Shown here: one piece after another, positions 56,846-64,000 of the stretch | How positions within the stretch are numbered: the first letter of the stretch is position 1 | Layout: the number at the start of each line of letters is the position of its first letter | Assembly: GCA_023853785.1 (NCBI GenBank) | Contig: JAJIRX010000924.1 | Coordinates: 19,624-83,623, forward strand | Direction of reading: 5' to 3' | DNA: 64,000 nt | Origin: Psilocybe azurescens | Taxonomy: Eukaryota > Basidiomycota > Agaricomycetes > Agaricales > Agrocybaceae | Made by a program: the position numbers and the translations under genes | Notes under the pieces: model-generated | What the model saw: the letters and a program-made list of their open reading frames with translations, nothing else | Told to the model about the DNA's origin: nothing | The model's database searches: none

Positions 56846-58013
56846 TGACGAACTGGACTCCGGAACACAGCACGTCTACATTACAGGTGGTAGTTCGGGA
56901 TTAGGGCTGGCGCTTGCTCATATTCTCGCCCAGAAGGGAGCCCACATCTCCATTGTTGCCAGAAATCAGACGAAGCTGGACGAAGCTATTGAGTCGATTG
57001 AGGTGAGAGTGTTTGCCGTTGGGGATCTGTCGCGTCTTACTTTATGTTTAGAAATTACGTGTCAGCCCCTCGCAAATCTTTAAAGCGTATTCTCTCCCGC
57101 TGGACTCTGGATCTGCTGCTGCGAAGGCTCTTGAAACCGTCTCGGATGCTCATGGAGGGGAAGCACCCGACGCGATCTTTATGTGCGCTGGAGCTTCAAC
57201 ACCGAAGTTCTTCATTGACATGGACGAGAAGGACATGGTGGATGGGATGATGAATGCTTATTGGCTCCAGGCTTGGACAGCATGGGTGAGTGGGTTTTGA
57301 GTTGATTGGTTGTCGATTCTGATGCAAAGTAGGCTGCCACAAAACAAATGGTAAGGGGAGGAAAAGAGGAGCCAAAATTGTCTTCGTATCGTCTACTCTA
57401 GGGTATATGACTTTTGTGGGATATGCATCTTACTCACCGGGAAAACATGCGCTAAGAGGTCAGTTGGCTCTCAAACATTTTCATTTTGCACCGCTAACGT
57501 TGTTCTTCAGGTCTTGCTGATACTCTCAATTCGGAGTTCAAGCTGTACGGTATCGATGTGCATATCTACTTCCCCTGGTACAATGTTTACACCTGGTTAT
57601 ACGGAGGAGACCAAAACCAAACCAGAGATTACGCAGACAATTGAAGGCACTGATGGGGTGACTGCAGAGCAAGCTGCCCTGGCGCTATATAAAGGTATGG
57701 CTCTTCACTATGTGGTTGGCCTTTACTCACGAATTCTAGGCGTCGTCAACGGAAATTACCACATCTCTGGTGACTTGATAACAGACCTTTTCTGCGCATC
57801 AACGCGTGGGGCTGCTCCGAGAAACAATTGGCTATTGGAAGGACTATATGATTTGGTCGCTTATGTGGGTCAAGCATGTTTCACTCTGGATAGTTATTCA
57901 TTGTTCTTGCACAGATTGCCGTCCCTGTGTGGCGGTCTTCTGTAGAGAAACAGGTGCTTGCGCACCGGGAGGAACATCAGACATACCTCGCCAAGAAAGG
58001 TTTCTTCTCGTAA
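56768..58013 (+). CDS. TSC10: 3-ketodihydrosphingosine reductase (SDR family)
   Basis: Reduces 3-ketosphinganine with NADPH in the second step of sphingolipid synthesis, at the ER. Exon 1 (56768-56809) encodes [14 protein letters not shown]; exon 2 (56871-57002) has [20 protein letters not shown], the TGxxxGxG cofactor motif; exon 3 (57052-57285) has [19 protein letters not shown]; exon 4 (from 57333) has [20 protein letters not shown] and SPGK, giving the catalytic Ser and YxxxK. Later exons have [36 protein letters not shown] and a C-terminal segment ending [10 protein letters not shown]. One base appears to be missing at 57353-57366 (GGGGAGGAAAAG), breaking the frame of an expected essential gene; an assembly indel is the simplest explanation. 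Confidence 0.85.
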
Positions 58014-58510
58014 GGGCTTTGCAAAAGTTTCGATACCTACGTATGCTATATATCCATAACCTTTATACCTCGCATTTCTTATCCTGTGATCTGTAACCCA
58101 CTATTGCCCGAGACACTCGTAATCTATCGATTTGAAGTACCTACTCGTGGACATTTATACGACATCGACGTCGCCATTGGCCGCCAACCAATTTCAGAAT
58201 TCCGCGGACTAGAGCGGCAAGCTCTGGACCGCGCGACCAATGCGTACACCTGGACGATCAGCCGGATTCCATTTTACCTGGATTCGTCGGTAAACGTTCA
58301 TCGGTTGTGAGCGACTACCTCGGCTTCAAATTCTTATCAAACGATTCCAACCTGTCCGTACACAACTGAAGCCAACGTTGAGCAAGATACAGCAGGGAAG
58401 ACGTGCTTGTGGACTGAACACATAGCTGGGAAGATCATCTGGAAACATGCGTGCCAATATGTTGTCTTCAAAATAACCAATAGTCCAAATTAGGTATATT
58501 ACGAAACGTG
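58014..58510. other. Intergenic, no gene
   Basis: Region between the ketosphinganine reductase and glycogen phosphorylase genes. Short frames at 58086-58310 and 58326-58685 have no support. Confidence 0.5.
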
Positions 58511-58550
58511 ATGACGTCCTGTTATGCGACGCCAGGGGGCCCACTATAAA
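58511..58550 (+). promoter_or_regulatory. CRE-like site and TATA box of glycogen phosphorylase
   Basis: ATGACGTC at about 58511-58518 resembles a CREB/ATF-type site, and TATAAA lies at 58545-58550, 65 bases before the ATG at 58615. A cAMP/PKA-type control would fit glycogen metabolism, but the site is inferred from sequence only. Confidence 0.45.
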
Positions 58551-58614
58551 GGCCCACCCTAATTCTGCAACTTCTGTCTTCCTTTCCCTGTTATCGCGCT
58601 TGTCGTCGGAAACG

Positions 58615-61600
58615 ATGACCTCCACCATCGATCCAAAAACCATTGGGAAACCTGTGCGCCCACGACGCCACGTTCGTACTCTCACAGGTTAGACGGCCCA
58701 CAATCTCCGTATCTACTCGACTGCTAACAATATCTGGCTTGTCTCACTCGCGTCTCCGCAGGTTATCTGCCGGAAAAAGATGAAGAAGGTCGCGATAAAT
58801 GGCCCAAAGGCGAAGAGAAAGTCTGGAGGGATGGGATGAGGTCTGTTGATAAAGGTGTGTTTTGTCCGATTTCTATGATTGCTTCCTGTATTCATGTGGC
58901 GATGGCGGATAAGATATCAGCAGTATCACGCGCTCCTTCGTTAACCACGTCCAGACATCTCTGGCGCGTCAGCCCTATAACCTCGGTATGCCCACATATT
59001 CATCGTATTTTGTCCTTTCCACTCAAATTCCTCGAAGATGATCTTGGTGCCTATCATGCAGCCGCTCTCTCCGCACGAGACAACCTTTTGGTGCGCTATA
59101 GCTCATCTTGGGTGCATATGTGCACTAATTCTTTCATTTTAGGTGAACTGGAATGACACCCAGCTGACATATACCCGCAAAGCCCCTAAACGCGCTTACT
59201 ATCTCTCCCTTGAGTTCTTGATGGGTCGTACTCTTGACAACGCGGTAAGTTTCATCGCCCCTGTTTCTGCACATATCTCATTGTTTCGTAGCTCTTGAAC
59301 CTTGGCCTCAAGGACGAATATAAGCAAGGTGTCCGTAAACTTGGTTTCAACATTGAGGACGTCCTTGAACAAGAAAGAGATGCTGGTCTTGGAAATGGTG
59401 GTCTCGGCCGCCTCGCTGCCTGTTATCTCGACTCCTTCCGCGTCCCAGGAGCTTCCCGTCTGGGGATATGGTTTACGATACAAGTATGGAATCTTCCAAC
59501 AGCTCATTTCTCCCTCGGGAGATCAGCTTGAGGTCAGAGCCACTATGACGCTTGCCATTGACGATCTTTTTCTAACATGACGATAGGCCCCTGACCCGTG
59601 GCTGGACAATCAAAACCCATGGGAACTTCCCGTCTTGACGTCACCTATGATATTCGCTTCTACGGGCACGCCGACAGACTCGATGATGGAACTGGACGCG
59701 CCATATGGCAAGGAGGGCAAGAAGTCCTCGCTCAAGCCTACGACGTGATGATTCCTGGATATGGAACTCAGTCCACCAACAACTTGAGGCTCTGGGAAAG
59801 TAAGCCCAAGCGAGGATTCGATTTGAACTCTTTCAACGGTACGATCTATTGATGCAAGTTCCATGGGTCGATTTCACCAATGATACCTATCTTAGCTGGA
59901 AACTACGAAGGGGCCGTCGAGTCATCCAACAGTGCTCAAGCTATCACGTCGGTCTTGTACCCGAATGACCACACGTAGGATCCATTTCCCTTTTTCATTT
60001 TTTCGTCTCTCACAAACCTATTTTTAGCTCTTGTATGTTCTCTTGTCTATTATTATCGATCACTATTTCTGATTTCGACATTGCGGTATCTTTACAGTTG
60101 GGAAAGAGTTGAGATTAAAGCAGCAATAGTGCGTGCATTGCTCTATCTGTTTTGTGTGAGGTTAACCTAACAGTCTGTTAGCTTCTGGACGGCTGCCAGT
60201 CTGGCTGATATCATGCGTCGCTTCAAGAATCTTAACAAGCACATTCGCGAATTCCCTGACTGTACGTATCATTGCCAGATTCGGTGTTGCTTTTACGCTT
60301 ATGACTTGTTCGTACTAGTTGTTGCAATCCAACTCAACGATGTAAGTTTCTGAATCTCTCTCTGCTCATGTCCTAATTCGATGCTTACTTGTATTCAAAG
60401 ACCCATCCCACTCTTGCTATACCCGAATTGATGAGGATATTGATCGACGATGAAGACCTTAGCTGGGATGCTGCTTGGGCGATCGTCACTAATGTTTTCT
60501 TCTATACTAACCACACTGTGCTCCCCGTGCGTTGAAGCCTCTTCTTTGTCTTTCTTTTCTATATTAAGTCATGTCTTTCGCGCATCGTGTAGGAAGCTCT
60601 CGAAAAATGGCCCGTTCCATTGTTGGAACATGTCTTGCCAAGGTTTGTTGATCCATTAAGCTTGTCTTGTCCTCGTTCTGTACTGTTTTATAACACCCTT
60701 TACAGACATATGCAGATCATCTATGATATCGTGAGTCGTCGCATGTTGCTTTGCTCGATTGTTTATAAGTTGCTAATTCGACTATGCCAGAATCTGTTTG
60801 TCCTTTAATTTTACTCTCAGGGGCTATTACTAAACTTACCGATTCCTGGCTCACAGATTCTTCCTCCAAGGTTCGTCTATCATCGACATAACACTATAGC
60901 TTACTTCTGACACAGCGCACTATCTAGCTGTCGAGAAAAAGTTCCCAGGAGATCGCGACAGGCTGGCAAGGATGTCGCTTATCGAAGGTAGTCTTTCTCT
61001 GTCATTCTTTTTGTTATAGATGATTGATGGGATCTGCTTCACCAGAGGGCGTGCCGAAGCAAGTTCGCATGGCGCATCTTGCTTGCATCGGTAAGCCATT
61101 TGTCTTCGCCACCTACTGAAGTGCTGGAAGTAAAAACGACGATAATAGGTAGTCGCAAAGTCAACGGAGTGGCCGAGGTAATTGCTACTTTTGGTGCGAA
61201 GGTTTCGTGGGCTAAATGCACTACGTTACAGCTGCACAGTGAACTTGTTCGCACCACCATCTTGAAAGACTTCGTCGATTTCGAGGGCATTAGCAAGCAA
61301 GTTTCCCAACCTCGACATTTTGGTCTCTCTACTTATGTTACCGTTAGGTTTGGAAACGTGACCAATGGAAGTGAGTTTATGAGCGTGAACTGTGCTCTCT
61401 ACGATTTGGGCGATGTTGACATTTTTTATCATAGTCACTCCTCGCCGATGGCTCGACCAGGTATGTTGATGACGCTTTCGTCTGACTAAACTGAGCTATA
61501 ATGGAATATTACAGTGCAATCCCGAGCTCAGCGCTCTGATTTCGAAAACTCTTAAATTGGACAAGAGTGTGTGGTTGAAAGATCTTTACAAATTGGAAGG

Positions 61601-63191
61601 ATTACTTCCATTTGCCGAGGACAAGGCATTCCGCGCTGAATGGACTGCTATCAAGCAGCACAACAAAGAACGCCTTGCTCATTACGTTCAAACTACTTTG
61701 GGTCTCACCATTCGCACCGATGCTATGTTTGATGTTCAGATCAAGGTAAGAGAGTTTAAGATGCATTTCAGTGCCTAGTTATCTAATCCTTGTCGTCTAG
61801 CGTATCCACGAGTACAAGCGTCAAACTCTCAACATTTTGGGAGTCATACACGTAAGGGTTCTTTGACTTCATCGATTGAATGTCCTAACACTCTATTCAG
61901 CGTTACTTCGCGCTGAAGAATATGTCAGCCGCCGAGAAAAAGAAGGTCAACCCTCGTGTTGTGTTCTTTGCTGGAAAGGCCGCACCTGCTTGTAAGTTTT
62001 GAAACGAACATATTTGTTAAAAACGAACTGACAATGAAATCTGAAATCGTGCACAGATTTCATCGCGAAACTGGTGAGTTTACAATTTATATAATAGCCA
62101 GAATTTCTTGAGGCTGATGAAGGCGGATTAGACCATTCGCCTCATCGTTAATGTTGCCCGAGTCATCAACGCGGATCCAGATACCAAGGACTATCTCCAA
62201 CTCTATTTCCTTCCCGATTACTCTGTCTCCTTGGCAGAGGTTTTGATCCCAGCGTCCGATATCAGTCAACATATCTCTACCGCGGGAACTGAAGCATCTG
62301 GAACCTCTAATATGAAGTTCTGTCTCAATGGTGGACTGTTGTTGGGAACTGTTGGTAAGACCTTTTGGCCTCGCCATTGGTACTGAAAACGACGATCTAA
62401 TTGTATCCTTGATAGATGGTGCTAACATCGAGATCGCTGAAGAGGTTTGTAAAGTCTACGTCTGGTATACTCTATACCTTTAACTTACCACTTTTATCTA
62501 GGTCGGAGAAAGCAACGTTTGTGAGTCTTGTCTTGTAAAGTTTGACTGAAGCCGATTCTAACTTTTACCAGTCTTCTTCGGACACTTGACTCCGTGCGTA
62601 TCTAGTGGCTCTATGACTATTTCTTCATTATCTAACCAATACGATGCCCAGTGCTGTCGAGGACCTTCGCTACCAACACCTATACCACCCCGTTCCTATT
62701 GAGCAAAAATGTCCTGCATTGGCTCATGTTATCAACCAGGTCTCTGCTGGAGCTTTCGGTGACGGTCACGTATATGAGCCGTACGTTCTGTGGTTACTGG
62801 ATTCGAAGCGGTCATTAACCGTACCTTTTTCGCTTCTCGTAGTCTCCTCAACACCATCAGACAATCCGATTACTATCTTCTCACAGATGATTTTGATTCT
62901 TGTACGTTCCCTGATAGCCAAATCCCATGGTGTATGAGTGTTGATATATTTCTCCCACACAGATATCGCTGCTCTTGAGATGGTGGATGAAGCCTATCTT
63001 GACAAGGATGAATGGGCCAAGAAGTCGATCAGAACTACTGCGAAGGCAAGTATCAGTCGAGAATACCATAGAGAACCGCATATTGACCGTGTTTGTTGTT
63101 GTAGATGGGCAAGTTCAGTTCTGATCGTGCCATCAACGAGTACGCCGAGAGCTACTGGAACATTGAACCTGTTGCGGTCGCGAAATCTTGA
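58615..63191 (+). CDS. GPH1: Glycogen phosphorylase (GT35)
   Basis: Releases glucose-1-phosphate from glycogen in the cytosol. Opens [20 protein letters not shown] and is split by about twenty introns. Landmarks in order: [162 protein letters not shown] sequence, [27 protein letters not shown] (PLP lysine) and [20 protein letters not shown]. Ends [16 protein letters not shown]. The frame breaks near 59437 (extra T before CCGCGTCC) and near 59628 (a C missing in CCC), both homopolymer-like and probably assembly errors. Confidence 0.88.
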
Positions 63192-64000
63192 AGAGATGGG
63201 ATGGGGAAATTTTTGGAATGCAGATCTTACGACGAATGTTATGCAAAGGATGCGAGTTGAATAAGGACGGGAAAGTTGAGAACTGAGGGTGTGTAAAAAA
63301 TAATGTACGTTTTGCATGCATGTAGAAATACAATTAGGGGCCGTTTCCTGTGAGGTCTCGCGTTTTGGTGGGATACGTTGCGAGTTTCTTGGTGAGACTG
63401 ACTGTGAGCATCGACCTCTTGCAATATTTGAACGTTGGTGATCTCGACGTCCTGAGCGAACTTGCTTCCATGGTTTAATGTTTCTTTTCTCCGTGCAGGC
63501 AGTTCTATTGTCGACGTCGATCATCTTCGGCGACATTTCAGATCCCAGATTTAATATGTTCGTCGGCATCGAAACCCAGAGAAACTCAAGGAGATTGATA
63601 ATGATATGAATAAAAACATTTCTAGTAGATACAATTCGTGCCCTTTCGAAGGGTCTAATGCTATGAAAGTCAAGGGTTGTGGAGTAGCATGACATCCTGA
63701 GACCAAGGGTATGTCGATCCGGGCACAGCCGCGCCTAGAAACATGAATAAGCGAGCCGACATGATATAACGGCGTATTACTAAAACAAGAAATACTGAAA
63801 TATCAGAAAAGCGAAGCGAATTAGTATTAAAACACACGGAATATAATTAAGCGCCGTCGCTTTATCATTAAAAGAAAATCTACATAAATAGCAATAATAT
63901 AAACAGTAGTATACAGTAGTAGGAAAAGTATATAAACCATAGGACAATAGCTCCAGAACTCCCAGTGAAAAATAGGATCTAGTTCAGCAGTCTTTCTGTG
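63192..64000. other. Downstream region, no gene assigned
   Basis: Follows the phosphorylase stop codon. The long minus-strand frame at 62994-63695 overlaps phosphorylase exons and is a shadow. The last 250 bases are AT-rich and look intergenic. Confidence 0.5.

Noticed and set aside
62994..63695. 233-codon minus-strand frame at the right end
   Set aside because: It overlaps phosphorylase exons whose protein motifs are certain. Its composition has no recognisable features.

Overview
The window is nuclear DNA of a filamentous basidiomycete, most likely an agaricomycete. Genes are split by many short (about 45-75 nt) GT-AG introns. Recognisable proteins are fungal: secreted GH13-CBM20 alpha-amylase, AA9 polysaccharide monooxygenase, 3-ketodihydrosphingosine reductase, glycogen phosphorylase, a TFS1-type PEBP, a Crypton-type tyrosine recombinase and an XPG-fold nuclease. 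The species cannot be named from the sequence.

Region 1 (1-39.2 kb) is an accessory, duplication-rich locus. It holds eleven paralogs of a family I do not recognise, called here SWW1 to SWW11, plus one relic exon. Each has the same exon plan: a short N-terminal exon, a helical exon of about 85 codons, a short linker, a helical exon with an invariant Trp-Trp pair that closes on a W-x-x-L-[RK]-x-x-[YF]-x-x-Y motif just before an intron, then a C-terminal exon that differs strongly between paralogs. Tails include E/R/K single-helix rods ending in CCLIM, tails ending in CVVS or CLCQ (CaaX-like), a hexapeptide-repeat tail ending in a Cys/Trp cluster, and short basic tails. The plan suggests a helical-bundle module delivered to membranes by exchangeable lipidated tails. 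Interspersed are two copies of a multipass membrane protein gene, a small gene for an MLKL-NTD-like four-helix domain, a long Ser/Pro-rich disordered protein (17.8-20.2 kb) and a nested pair of TA-target MITEs whose empty site is also in the window.

Region 2 (39.2-47.5 kb) looks mobile: a degenerate Crypton-type tyrosine recombinase with Ndc10-II and GCR1_C-like domains, an intact XPG/GEN1-like nuclease, and a convergent intact gene with a SAP-like N-terminus.

Region 3 (47.5-64 kb) is conventional gene space: PEBP, alpha-amylase, AA9 LPMO, an acidic zinc-ribbon-like protein of unknown function, a 280-bp tandem repeat, 3-ketodihydrosphingosine reductase (sphingolipid synthesis) and glycogen phosphorylase.

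Caution: several single-base frame breaks fall in or near homopolymers inside genes that should be functional (glycogen phosphorylase, ketosphinganine reductase and others). Indel errors in the assembly are therefore likely, and not every frameshift here marks a pseudogene.
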